This document shows, in pieces, positions 17,077 through 24,964 of a stretch of 64,000 bases of DNA. Under the pieces are notes generated by a model. The model was not told the DNA's origin. It did not search any database and worked only from the letters and a program-made list of their open reading frames with translations. The stretch spans positions 19,382-83,381 of the forward strand of contig NZ_BJDS01000013.1 of assembly GCF_005405265.1 (NCBI RefSeq), read 5' to 3'. The stretch comes from Enterococcus songbeiensis. Lineage in GTDB: Bacteria > Bacillota > Bacilli > Lactobacillales > Enterococcaceae. A program made the translations under genes and the position numbers. Within the stretch, counting starts at the first letter, position 1. Every line of letters starts with the position of its first letter.

Positions 17077-17559
17077 ATGATGAAAACAAAAACCTTATTT
17101 CTAAAAGCATCTTTACTTTTTATCAGTTTGTTGGTTTTACTTTTTAGTTTGTTTATCTTTCCAAAATTCCCTCACGCGATGCAGCAGGAATATCCGCGAA
17201 TCACTTATGAGAACTGGGCCTTTATTGGTGGACTTTATCTCTCGGAGCTCTGTTTCTATTTTGCTGTTTTTCAAGCCTTTCGCGTACTGCGGCAGGTGGA
17301 TCACAATCAAGCTTTCTCCCAAGAAACGCTACTGGCCGTCACCCGTTTAAAACAGGGATTGTTTGGCATGGGAGGCAGTTATCTGACCTTTTTGCCGTTT
17401 CTCTATGTAATGGCAGATGTGGAAGATGCTCCAGGACTGATTTTTGTCGGCTTAGGAGTGATTGCCGTTCCCTTTATCGCGGCCGTCTTTGTGGCGATTT
17501 TACAAAAACTGCTGGAAAATGTTCTTTTGATAAAAACAGAAAATGAATTGACAATTTGA
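17077..17559 (+). CDS. DUF2975 family membrane protein
   Basis: About 160 residues with four hydrophobic segments, fitting the DUF2975 family, whose genes usually precede a small Cro/CI-type regulator, as here. The function is unknown. The second membrane segment is followed by FRVLRQVDHNQAFSQE, the conserved cytoplasmic region before the third helix. Start ATGATG at 17077/17080 with AGAAAGTGAG upstream. The downstream HTH gene begins 10 bases after its stop. Confidence 0.8.
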   Translation: MMKTKTLFLKASLLFISLLVLLFSLFIFPKFPHAMQQEYPRITYENWAFIGGLYLSELCFYFAVFQAFRVLRQVDHNQAFSQETLLAVTRLKQGLFGMGGSYLTFLPFLYVMADVEDAPGLIFVGLGVIAVPFIAAVFVAILQKLLENVLLIKTENELTI

Positions 17560-17568
17560 GGTGAGAAA

Positions 17569-17784
17569 ATGGCAATAATCGTAAACATTGATGTCATGCT
17601 GGCAAAACGCAAAATGTCTGTTACCGAATTGACCGAAAAAGTCGGAATCACAATGGCTAATCTTTCGATTTTAAAAAACGGAAAAGCCAAGGCGATTCGC
17701 TTCTCCACCTTAGAAAAAATTTGCGAGGCTTTGGATTGCCAACCGGGAGACATTTTAGCCTTTCAGTCCGATCAGGAAAATTAA
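17569..17784 (+). CDS. XRE-family small HTH regulator (YozG-like)
   Basis: 71 residues, almost all one helix-turn-helix domain: DVMLAKRKMSVTELTEKVGITMANLSILKNG, then LEKICEALDCQPGDIL. This is the stand-alone regulator usually paired with DUF2975 proteins. SD GAGGTGAG lies before ATG 17569. It may bind the inverted repeat at 17019-17037 in its own operon promoter; that is inferred from position. Confidence 0.88.
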   Translation: MAIIVNIDVMLAKRKMSVTELTEKVGITMANLSILKNGKAKAIRFSTLEKICEALDCQPGDILAFQSDQEN

Positions 17785-17792
17785 ATCGACAA

Positions 17793-17827
17793 AAAAACTG
17801 GTCGCCTTTTCGGAGCGACCAGTTTTT
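17793..17827. terminator. Bidirectional terminator
   Basis: AAAAACTGGTCGC (17793-17805) pairs with GCGACCAGTTTTT (17815-17827). A- and T-runs on both sides serve the HTH gene and the convergent PTS IIC gene. Confidence 0.9.
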
Positions 17828-17829
17828 CT

Positions 17830-19089
17830 TTAATTTTCTGGATTTGGTTGACGATCCAAAGCCTTCATGAATGGGAACCAGATTACTGCCACGATCACAA
17901 AGTCGATAACTTGCAGTAGTCCTCCCAACCAAGAATTCGTAGCTAAAATTCCGCTAGCGATAATCGGTACCGTCCATGGCACAGACACACCGGTTGGCGC
18001 TGGAACAATTCCGGCGGCCATCACTAAGTAGTTCAACGTTGTAACAACTAATGGTGCAAGCACCCAAGGAATCAAAATTGTTGCGTTCAAAACGATTGGC
18101 AGACCAAAGATTACGGGTTCGTTCACATTGAATAGACCAGGTCCTAAAGCCAAACGACCAATATCTTTGTATTGTTTTTTCTTCATGAAGAAAACCAGGA
18201 TAACAACAACGGCCAAGGTCATACCAGAACCGCCAAGACCTACCGTGAAGGTTTCCATAAATGGTTTCGTAATGATATGAGGTAATTTTTCTCCTGCTTT
18301 ATAAGCATCCAAATTGTCCAACATCAACGTGTTCCAAATAGGGTCCATCACTGAATTGACAATGATTTGTCCATGTAAACCAAAGAACCATAAGAATTGA
18401 ACAAAGAACAAAGCAATCAAGGTTGCCGGCAAACTGCTGCCTAAACCAGTTAAAGGTTTTTGAATCACGTCATAAATCACATCATGCAAGTTGACATCAA
18501 ACACACCAGTTACGATTGCATTGATGAATAAGAACACACTTAACGTAATGATTGCTGGAATCAATGCAGCAAATGATTTGGTTACTGCTGGTGGTACACC
18601 ATCAGGCATTTTGATTTGCCAGCCGCGTTTTGTCACACGACAATAAATTTCTCCTGCTAAAAAGGCTGCGATCATACCGATAAACATCCCTTTTGCACCT
18701 AGGCGATCCAAGCTCAGCACATTGCTGACTGTTTCGCCGCCTTCAGTTACGGTAAAGAATGGTGTTAAAATCAAAAAGCTGGCAAAGGAGACAGCTCCAC
18801 CAAAAATACCTTCTACATCATAAGATTTAGATAAATAATAGCCAATACCAAATGTTACAAACACGGTCATGATACTCATTGTGGCATTTTGTCCACTACC
18901 AAACAATGTTCCCAAGGTTCCTTTTGTGTCATCGCTGAAAAATGGCAAGTTATTAATAACGACAACAATTGATCCAAACATTGTTAACGGAAACGCTAAC
19001 ATAAATGCGTCACGTAAAACCGTCAGATACCGATTTTGTCCCAGCCAATTCGCAAGGGGCATAATCTTTTCACTGATTTTATCCATCAT
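17830..19089 (-). CDS. PTS cellobiose-class IIC permease (locus 2)
   Basis: About 419 residues, Lac-family IIC with some ten membrane segments. The start is MMDKISEKIMPLANWLG and the family motif NVNEPVIFGLPIVLN is present. It is the membrane partner of the IIA and IIB encoded at 20195-20841, though transcribed as its own unit; the GntR/UTRA regulator gene lies between. ATG 19089 is chosen because GAGGA precedes it by nine bases. Predicted substrate class: beta-glucosides such as cellobiose. Confidence 0.93.
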   Translation of the reverse strand: MMDKISEKIMPLANWLGQNRYLTVLRDAFMLAFPLTMFGSIVVVINNLPFFSDDTKGTLGTLFGSGQNATMSIMTVFVTFGIGYYLSKSYDVEGIFGGAVSFASFLILTPFFTVTEGGETVSNVLSLDRLGAKGMFIGMIAAFLAGEIYCRVTKRGWQIKMPDGVPPAVTKSFAALIPAIITLSVFLFINAIVTGVFDVNLHDVIYDVIQKPLTGLGSSLPATLIALFFVQFLWFFGLHGQIIVNSVMDPIWNTLMLDNLDAYKAGEKLPHIITKPFMETFTVGLGGSGMTLAVVVILVFFMKKKQYKDIGRLALGPGLFNVNEPVIFGLPIVLNATILIPWVLAPLVVTTLNYLVMAAGIVPAPTGVSVPWTVPIIASGILATNSWLGGLLQVIDFVIVAVIWFPFMKALDRQPNPEN

Positions 19090-19133
19090 AAAAATCATTC
19101 CTCATTCCTTTTTAGTAATCGATTACAAAACCT

Positions 19134-19183
19134 ATCTTAGCACGACTCTTCAAATAAGTCTATACTTTATTTGAAAAAGTATA
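19134..19183 (-). promoter_or_regulatory. Promoter and operator of the locus 2 IIC gene
   Basis: On the minus strand -35 TAGACT (19157-19162) and -10 TAAGAT (19134-19139) are 17 bases apart. The -35 lies within the inverted repeat TATACTTT-N7-AAAGTATA (19161-19183). The same AGTATAGAC box covers the -35 of the GH1-IIB-IIA operon, so it is the likely site of the UTRA regulator. Confidence 0.65.
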
Positions 19184-19310
19184 TTTCTATAACTGTCGTT
19201 AACTAGCCTACACAACGAATTTGCAGAATAGTCGAGCTACCTTCTGTTTTCTTATGGATTTACATTTTTACATTCAAGATAATATAACAAAATATTTTTC
19301 TTTATTATAA

Positions 19311-19338
19311 AAAATACCCTCTTTATTATTAGAGGGCA
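19311..19338 (-). terminator. Terminator of the GntR/UTRA gene
   Basis: ACCCTCT (19316-19322) pairs with AGAGGG (19331-19336). On the minus strand a T run follows. It lies just after the regulator stop. Confidence 0.75.
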
Positions 19339-19354
19339 TCTGATAAAGACTATT

Positions 19355-20068
19355 TTAATTTCGTGTTAAAATCATTTCTGTAATAAATCGATCGTAGCGA
19401 TGGACCGAAATCGAATATTCAAACGCAGCTCCGGTAGCCAAGTATCCGATTTGCTCCGCAACCCCCACCGGATCTCCTTTTTCTAAGAAAAGCTGTTCTG
19501 CTTCAAAATCTGTCGCTTTGCGAACGGTAATAGTTCTATGACCACTTTGAATTTTAAGATGCAATTCTTCTTCAATGTATTCATAAATTGAGGCTTCCAG
19601 TGTTTCTTTCTTTAATCCGGGAATCACATCGATAGGCATGTGAGTTTCCTCGATTACTGCTGGACTGCCATCCAAGTACCGTACTCGATAAATGTGATAA
19701 ACAAAATCTCCCTCTGAAATGTTCAATTTACTTTGAATCAACGGTGAAGCTTTAATGACTGAAAAATCGAGGACTTTACTAGTTACTTTTTTGTCCGGAT
19801 TTTCTGCGGTCTTTCCGCGAAATTGATTGACGATTGCAATTCGATCGATTTCATTCTTCGATAAATCTTTGACAAACGTTCCCGAGCCTCGACGTTTAAT
19901 GATTAAGCCCTCTGATACCAAAATATCCAACGCCTGCTTGACCGTCATCTTGCTTGCTTCATAAAAAAGCCCCAGTTCTTTTTCTGAAGGTAATTTATCA
20001 TTGGATTGGTATTCTCCAGCCAAAATTTTATTTCGTAAATCTCCTGAAATATGGATATATTTTTTCAC
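19355..20068 (-). CDS. GntR family regulator, HutC/UTRA subfamily (locus 2)
   Basis: 237 residues. N-terminal winged HTH (LPSEKELGLFYEASKMTVKQALDIL, then KRRGSGTFV), then a UTRA effector domain with the usual DGSPAVIEETHMPIDVIPGL and C-terminal FEYSISVHRYDRFI. UTRA regulators of this type commonly bind sugar phosphates and control beta-glucoside PTS operons. Start GTG 20068, with GAGGTG seven bases before it. It sits between the two transcription units it probably controls, and its own promoter carries a variant of the same box. Confidence 0.92.
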   Translation of the reverse strand: MKKYIHISGDLRNKILAGEYQSNDKLPSEKELGLFYEASKMTVKQALDILVSEGLIIKRRGSGTFVKDLSKNEIDRIAIVNQFRGKTAENPDKKVTSKVLDFSVIKASPLIQSKLNISEGDFVYHIYRVRYLDGSPAVIEETHMPIDVIPGLKKETLEASIYEYIEEELHLKIQSGHRTITVRKATDFEAEQLFLEKGDPVGVAEQIGYLATGAAFEYSISVHRYDRFITEMILTRN

Positions 20069-20110
20069 AACTACTCACCTCTTTTGTGAACACACAGTTT
20101 CTCCTCTAAA

Positions 20111-20139
20111 TAATAACTTATTTCAGGTGAAAAAGTCTA
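20111..20139 (-). promoter_or_regulatory. Possible promoter of the UTRA regulator with variant operator box
   Basis: On the minus strand AGATAGACT carries TAGACT (20134-20139) as -35, with a weak -10 TTATTA at 17 bases. The box resembles AGTATAGAC at 19157 and 22400. Confidence 0.4.
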
Positions 20140-20155
20140 TCTTATTCCTTGTAAA

Positions 20156-20187
20156 AGAAAAGAACTCAGAACCGTCGCTCTGAGTTC
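20156..20187 (-). terminator. Terminator of the GH1-IIB-IIA operon
   Basis: GAACTCAGA (20162-20170) pairs with TCTGAGTTC (20179-20187), followed on the minus strand by TTTTCTTTT. Confidence 0.88.
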
Positions 20188-20194
20188 ACTTTGC

Positions 20195-20512
20195 TTATTT
20201 CGTTGCCATTTTTTTATAGAGAGCAATGATTTCCTTCGCCAAGTCGGTAAAAGCAATGGCAGTCATCAAATGGTCTTGACTATGGACTGTCAGCAGTGTG
20301 ACTTCCATGTGATTGCCTTGCGCTTCTTGCGTCAACATATTGGTTTGGGAATGGTGTGCTTCGACCAAAGATTTTTCTGCGTCTTTGATTTTTTCTTCCG
20401 CTTCCTCAAAATTGCCGGTTTTGGCAGCTTGGATCGCTTCCATCGCATCGCTTTTTGCATTGCCGCCGTACATAATCAAGCCCATGATGGCTTCTAGATT
20501 TTTTTCATCCAT
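20195..20512 (-). CDS. PTS lactose/cellobiose IIA component
   Basis: 105 residues, a helical IIA of the Lac family that forms trimers and carries phosphate from HPr to IIB. The phosphorylated His is His77 in LLTVHSQDHLM, the family signature. SD region lies five bases from the IIB stop. It is the last gene of the GH1-IIB-IIA unit. It is the only IIA in the window, so it may also serve the locus 1 IIC. Confidence 0.95.
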   Translation of the reverse strand: MDEKNLEAIMGLIMYGGNAKSDAMEAIQAAKTGNFEEAEEKIKDAEKSLVEAHHSQTNMLTQEAQGNHMEVTLLTVHSQDHLMTAIAFTDLAKEIIALYKKMATK

Positions 20513-20517
20513 GTGTC

Positions 20518-20841
20518 TTACTTCCCTTCAATCAATTTTTCTGCTTGTGCCAAGACCTTTTTACCGTCCATCATGCCATAATCTGCCATATTGATGACAT
20601 CAAAGGGAATACCTTTTGGCGCTAATTTTTCAGCAAATTGGGTTTTCATGAAGCGTACTTGTGGACCCAGTAGTAAAACATCCACCGGTTTTGTTGCCAA
20701 ATGATTGTCTGCATCTGAAGCAGCAACGGCGAAAATATCTGCTTCCATCCCTTTTTTTTCTGCGGCTTTTTGCATTTTTGTCACTAATAAACTGGTACTC
20801 ATGCCTGCCGAACAAACCAGCATAATTGTTTTCTTTGCCAT
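20518..20841 (-). CDS. PTS lactose/cellobiose IIB component
   Basis: About 107 residues. The phospho-accepting Cys is at position 10 in IMLVCSAGMSTSLL, the P-loop-like motif of Lac-type IIB. ATG 20841 is taken rather than the GTG at 20850, because GAGGTGG covers that GTG and serves as SD for the ATG. It transfers phosphate from IIA to the sugar bound in IIC. It begins 15 bases after the GH1 stop. Confidence 0.95.
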   Translation of the reverse strand: MAKKTIMLVCSAGMSTSLLVTKMQKAAEKKGMEADIFAVAASDADNHLATKPVDVLLLGPQVRFMKTQFAEKLAPKGIPFDVINMADYGMMDGKKVLAQAEKLIEGK

Positions 20842-20855
20842 GTTTTCCACCTCAA

Positions 20856-22274
20856 CTAATTTTCAATGATTGTATCTTCCAAAAAGACCTGATTTGTCTC
20901 TGCGACATTTTTGATCCAATACCCGGATTTTTTGATGGTTTTTACTTGGGTGTGAATCTCATTTGAAATAAAGCCATACCGATTGCGGTACGCATTTTTC
21001 CACGACCAGCAATCGATGGGGGTCCATAAGTGATAGCCGAAACAATTCGAGCCTTCCACCATTGCTTGATTCAACCAATATAGATGTTCTTGGATAAATT
21101 GAATACGATAATCGTCTTCAATCAATCCATCTGCGTTCAAGTAGCGTTCTTCTCGGGAAACACCCATACCGTTTTCCGAAACGAACCAATCGATATTTCC
21201 ATAATTATCGCGAATATTGATGCCGATATCATACAAGGCTTTAGGGTAGATTTCCCAGCCTTTATCAACATTCATCCGTCGTCCTGGCATTTCATATTCA
21301 TCAAAATATTTTTCCGGCAGCCAATCCACAGTCAAGCTATTTGGTGAAACTGCCGGTGCTTGTACCCGGTGAGGATGATAGTAGTTGACACCTAAATAAT
21401 CGATGGTATTTTCTTTGATGATCGCCAATTCTTCGGCAGAAGCTTCCCATAAAACCTTGTCTTTTGCCAACACAGCCACTAATTTTTCGGGAAATTCTCC
21501 CAGTGTAGAAGCATTCATAAAGAGTTGATTCAACCATAAATCAGCAAATTCTGAAGCGGCTTGATCCGCAGGTCCGTCGGTTGCTGGATATGGAGGAGTC
21601 AGATTCAAAATAATCCCGATCCGTCCATTTGGATTTTGATTCAGCTTTCGAAAACGAGCAATCGTTTTGCTGGATGCTAATTGAATATTGTAGGCTACTT
21701 GCACAGCTTTTTTACCGTCCACTATATTTGGATAATGGAATTGATGCAGGTATTCTCCTTCAACAATCACCATCGGTTCATTAAACGTGAACCAATCCAC
21801 CACACGATCGCTGAATAATTCAAAACATTTTTCCGCAAATTTTACAAAAAGATCCACGACATGTTTTGATTCCCAGCCACCATATTGGTGATACAATTCA
21901 ACGGGTAAATCAAAGTGATGCAGATTGATCACTGGACGAATACCGTTTTTAATGAATTCATTGATAACATCATTATAAAAACGTACCCCGTCTTCATTAA
22001 CACTTCCAGTTTCCAGATCATCAATCAATCGACTCCATTGAATAGAGGTGCGGATTGAATTTAAGCCGATTTCTTTCATTAAACGAATATCTTCACGAAA
22101 ACTATTGTAGAAATTCGATGCAGTGTCTGGTCCTACTTGCTGATAAAATTCTTCTGGGGCAATTTCATACCAGTAATCAAACATGTTGGCATGTTGTTTG
22201 TTAAAACGTCCTTCTGACTGAGGACCGGAAGTTGCGGCACCCCACCAGAAATTTTTAGGAAATTCTAGATTCAT
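20856..22274 (-). CDS. 6-phospho-beta-glucosidase, GH1 (locus 2)
   Basis: 472 residues. Acid/base Glu in WFTFNEPM near residue 170, and nucleophile Glu in FVSENGMG near residue 368. N-terminal FWWGAATSGPQSEG. It is first in an operon with IIB and IIA, so its substrate is a beta-glucoside-6-phosphate made by this PTS. It is clearly paralogous to the GH1 of locus 1, but the two share only part of their sequence. RBS GGAGGAG precedes ATG 22274. Confidence 0.93.
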   Translation of the reverse strand: MNLEFPKNFWWGAATSGPQSEGRFNKQHANMFDYWYEIAPEEFYQQVGPDTASNFYNSFREDIRLMKEIGLNSIRTSIQWSRLIDDLETGSVNEDGVRFYNDVINEFIKNGIRPVINLHHFDLPVELYHQYGGWESKHVVDLFVKFAEKCFELFSDRVVDWFTFNEPMVIVEGEYLHQFHYPNIVDGKKAVQVAYNIQLASSKTIARFRKLNQNPNGRIGIILNLTPPYPATDGPADQAASEFADLWLNQLFMNASTLGEFPEKLVAVLAKDKVLWEASAEELAIIKENTIDYLGVNYYHPHRVQAPAVSPNSLTVDWLPEKYFDEYEMPGRRMNVDKGWEIYPKALYDIGINIRDNYGNIDWFVSENGMGVSREERYLNADGLIEDDYRIQFIQEHLYWLNQAMVEGSNCFGYHLWTPIDCWSWKNAYRNRYGFISNEIHTQVKTIKKSGYWIKNVAETNQVFLEDTIIEN

Positions 22275-22340
22275 TTTTCTACTCCTCCAATTTCATTCGC
22301 AGAATCAAGTTGTTTCTTTGGTCATGTGATACCGTTGTCA

Positions 22341-22354
22341 TTGAAACGCTTACG
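22341..22354 (-). promoter_or_regulatory. cre-like site, locus 2 operon
   Basis: The minus strand reads CGTAAGCGTTTCAA, 11 of 14 matches to the cre consensus. It lies about 15-30 bases after the predicted transcription start, suited to CcpA repression. Confidence 0.45.
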
Positions 22355-22376
22355 AAATTTTTTCTTACTTTTCTTT

Positions 22377-22433
22377 ATCATACAGCGAAAAGATTAAAAT
22401 GTCTATACTTTAAAAGGATATAAAATATACTTT
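22377..22433 (-). promoter_or_regulatory. Promoter and operator of the GH1-IIB-IIA operon
   Basis: On the minus strand -35 TAGACA (22400-22405) and -10 TATGAT (22377-22382) are 17 bases apart. Plus-strand TATACTTT occurs at 22404-22411 and again at 22426-22433, 22 bases apart, so about two helical turns. The motif equals that at 19161-19168 before the IIC gene. Confidence 0.65.
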
Positions 22434-22441
22434 TATCCAAA

Positions 22442-22471
22442 AATAAAAAAGCCGGATTTCTCCAGCTTTCA
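22442..22471 (-). terminator. Terminator of the PepSY lipoprotein gene
   Basis: On the minus strand AAGCTGGA pairs with TCCGGCTT, with one G-U pair, and is followed by TTTTTATTTTT. Confidence 0.7.
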
Positions 22472-22488
22472 CCTCTAGTATTTACCGC

Positions 22489-23136
22489 TTAATCATCGAT
22501 TTCGGTTTCTATGACTTCTCCTGATTGAGCGTTTAATTTTACATTGGTCTCTTGATTTCCATCCACCACGGTCACTTCCCAGTAGGTGATGTTCAATTCT
22601 TTGTCCAGATCCCAATCCGTCGCTTCTCCAGCGCCCACCGTTGTTTCTGCGATTTCAGCCGCTTTTTCAATACTCAATAAATTGGCAAGATTTAATTTCT
22701 CTTCCCGTTTTACCCCGTTTCGATCGTCTGCATCCAACATTTCTTCTCGTTCTTTTTCTACTTTTTTCGTTGCACCATCAATGCGAATTTCAACTTCCTT
22801 TTCGTCATTGACTCCTTCGACTTTATAAAAGTAGTTGCCAAAAGAAGTATCTAGTTCTAGTGAAGTAATATCTGCATCAGAATAAGTCTCTTGAAAAATT
22901 TTGATTGCTTCATCAACCGATACCTTCAGACCGCTAATTCCTTGCCCACTGCTAGACTGAGTCGTTTCAGTCATGCTGGTGCTGGTAGTTTTTGATTGCG
23001 CTGTTGATTGCGCTGTTGTTTGTGCTTGTTCTGTACTTGATTGACTAGACTGATTCGGCGTATCTCCTGTTGAGCAGCCCGCAAGCAAGCCCAAGGTAAG
23101 CAGGCTCATTCCTAAAACAAATCCTTTTGTTCTCAT
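22489..23136 (-). CDS. PepSY-domain lipoprotein
   Basis: About 215 residues. Lipoprotein signal with lipobox LLAGC (Cys near residue 20), then a Ser/Thr/Gln-rich linker to about residue 68, then two PepSY-like repeats (VDEAIKIFQETYSDADITS and IEKAAEIAETTVGAGEATD). PepSY domains are thought to modulate secreted peptidases or to sense the envelope; the precise role here is unknown. ATG 23136 has GGAGGGGA at good spacing. Acidic C-terminus ETEIDD. It is a single-gene unit with its own terminator. Confidence 0.87.
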   Translation of the reverse strand: MRTKGFVLGMSLLTLGLLAGCSTGDTPNQSSQSSTEQAQTTAQSTAQSKTTSTSMTETTQSSSGQGISGLKVSVDEAIKIFQETYSDADITSLELDTSFGNYFYKVEGVNDEKEVEIRIDGATKKVEKEREEMLDADDRNGVKREEKLNLANLLSIEKAAEIAETTVGAGEATDWDLDKELNITYWEVTVVDGNQETNVKLNAQSGEVIETEIDD

Positions 23137-23289
23137 GATATCCCCTCCACTCTCCATCTTAGCAGTTTTCTCAGAGAAATCACAAGGCGAATCCGCCAAA
23201 TAAATCGTATTTTATTCAATTTTACAACGAATTTTAATTTATTTTGACAAAATTCAAAAAATTAGTTGTTTCACAGAAAAGCTCTGTTT

Positions 23290-24789
23290 TCATGACTTCA
23301 TCCCCGAATTTATTTTTTGCAGGTAACACTCTTTTAAAAATTCACCCAGATAAGGAAAATCAAAATCGTATTCATTGCTCAGCATCACAAAAATTCGAGC
23401 ATTTTTTTGTAATGGGTAGTCTTTGACCTGACTTGTCAAAATAACATCGTATTGCTGATTCTTTTGATAGTTAACCAAATCTAATTTGACTGCTTGCGGC
23501 ATTCGTTCCCGAATCATTTCGATGACAATATCTGCCATCACCCGTTCATAAGGAAAATCACATGCAACTTGTAAACGCAGTTCAACCTCTTTAAAAATTA
23601 ACTGCAAAATGGAGGCATAGCGCCCAAAAAGTTCAAACTGAGAATTTTTTTTGTCACTTTCAGAGATATCTAAAATACCTAACGACTGCTGCGTCAAACT
23701 TTGACAAAGTGCCAGCAATTGTTTTTCCTCAATTTCTGAAAGGCGCTGCTGCAATCCTTGATGTCCAAAGACACTGATCCATCCTCGGAAATAAACCAAA
23801 CGAAAATGATTTTGCATCACTGTTAGAGCAATTTTTTCCGAAAAATCTTCTGAAAAAGAGTAGAAAGAAAAATGCTCTTGCAGGGTTTCTTTGAATGTTT
23901 CATTGAGTTTGTCGACTAATTTGTCCTTATGTTTTTCCTGTATCAAAAATTTTCGCACATAATCATTATGGGTATCTAGGGTAAAGTTGCAGATCATAAA
24001 CAAATAGAAGATCAAGGTTTCATTTTGATTCCAACCAAAAGCAGATTGAAAGAAATAACGAGACAGAAATTTCTGCAACGAGAGCAGGAAACCGCTTGTC
24101 TGCAATAGCTCACTCGGCAATTCAGAATAATCCGGCATACTTTTTTTGCTAGCCCGCAGCCTTTTTTTCATAATATATAACCAAATTTGAAATTTGATTT
24201 CTCCATCTTCCGTAAAAGGAAAACTAAATTCATTTTTCATCAATACTAAAAAGCCCTCTGCAGCAGCCTCAGAAAATTCTTTTAGATTTACTAAATAAGG
24301 TCGACCAAACCACAACAGTTGAAAATAAAAATAACGAATTTGGATTTCCGAACCATATAAATGACCATTTTTTATCTGTAAATGAAATTCAACCAGCAGC
24401 AGATTCAACTCTTTGATACGACGGGTCAAGGTGGCAGTACTAATATTCAACTGTGTTAAAAATTTCTGCCGTTCAAAACTGCCATTTTCTAATAGATACA
24501 TCAAGATTTGATATTTGATGGATTCCTTTAAGTAGGAATAATACACATCAGAAGTGGATAGATTCCCCAAACGACGTAAGGCTATTTTTCCTTCCCGTTG
24601 AGTAAAGGACAATTCATCAAACGCTTTCAAATGTTGCTCTAACAGAACAATATCTTCTTTGAAAGTCGCCCGGTCCACCGATAGCTTCACGAGTATTTCA
24701 TTGACCGACAGTTCGCTCCGTTCTAATAAAAGCTGAAAAATTTTGATTTGACGCTGCTCGTTTTTTTCAAGCAAACTGAACAGTTCCAA
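23290..24789 (-). CDS. Mga/AtxA-like virulence-type regulator
   Basis: About 499 residues. N-terminal HTH segments (LSVNEILVKLSVDRATFKED; FLTQLNISTATLTRRIKEL), a long helical middle resembling PRD domains, and a C-terminal part with YDVILTSQV, resembling an EIIB-like fold. This is the Mga/AtxA layout, in which PTS phosphorylation adjusts activity. Start TTG 24789 with AGGAGG eight bases before it. It stands next to and downstream of WxL operon 1, and enterococcal WxL loci often have such a neighbour, so it may control that operon; this is inference. Confidence 0.8.
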   Translation of the reverse strand: MELFSLLEKNEQRQIKIFQLLLERSELSVNEILVKLSVDRATFKEDIVLLEQHLKAFDELSFTQREGKIALRRLGNLSTSDVYYSYLKESIKYQILMYLLENGSFERQKFLTQLNISTATLTRRIKELNLLLVEFHLQIKNGHLYGSEIQIRYFYFQLLWFGRPYLVNLKEFSEAAAEGFLVLMKNEFSFPFTEDGEIKFQIWLYIMKKRLRASKKSMPDYSELPSELLQTSGFLLSLQKFLSRYFFQSAFGWNQNETLIFYLFMICNFTLDTHNDYVRKFLIQEKHKDKLVDKLNETFKETLQEHFSFYSFSEDFSEKIALTVMQNHFRLVYFRGWISVFGHQGLQQRLSEIEEKQLLALCQSLTQQSLGILDISESDKKNSQFELFGRYASILQLIFKEVELRLQVACDFPYERVMADIVIEMIRERMPQAVKLDLVNYQKNQQYDVILTSQVKDYPLQKNARIFVMLSNEYDFDFPYLGEFLKECYLQKINSGMKS

Positions 24790-24901
24790 GTCCTTCTCCT
24801 CCTAACATCAGTGAATTCATACAGCTGATGCAAGCAGATTTAGAAAAGTACCTTCTCTATTTTTTCAGCTTTTTCAAAACTTTCTGAATTCGTCAAAATA
24901 G

Positions 24902-24942
24902 AAAAAGAACTTCAACTCAAAATAGGCTATTTGAGTTGAAGT
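24902..24942 (-). terminator. Terminator of WxL operon 1
   Basis: 13-bp perfect stem ACTTCAACTCAAA (24909-24921) with TTTGAGTTGAAGT (24930-24942). On the minus strand TTCTTTTTC follows. Confidence 0.88.
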
Positions 24943-24964
24943 AACTATCTAATGTCCCACATTT

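Noticed and set aside
22489..24789. Mobile-element borders near the WxL clusters
   Set aside because: No transposase, integrase, terminal repeat or target duplication could be seen on reading the sequence.
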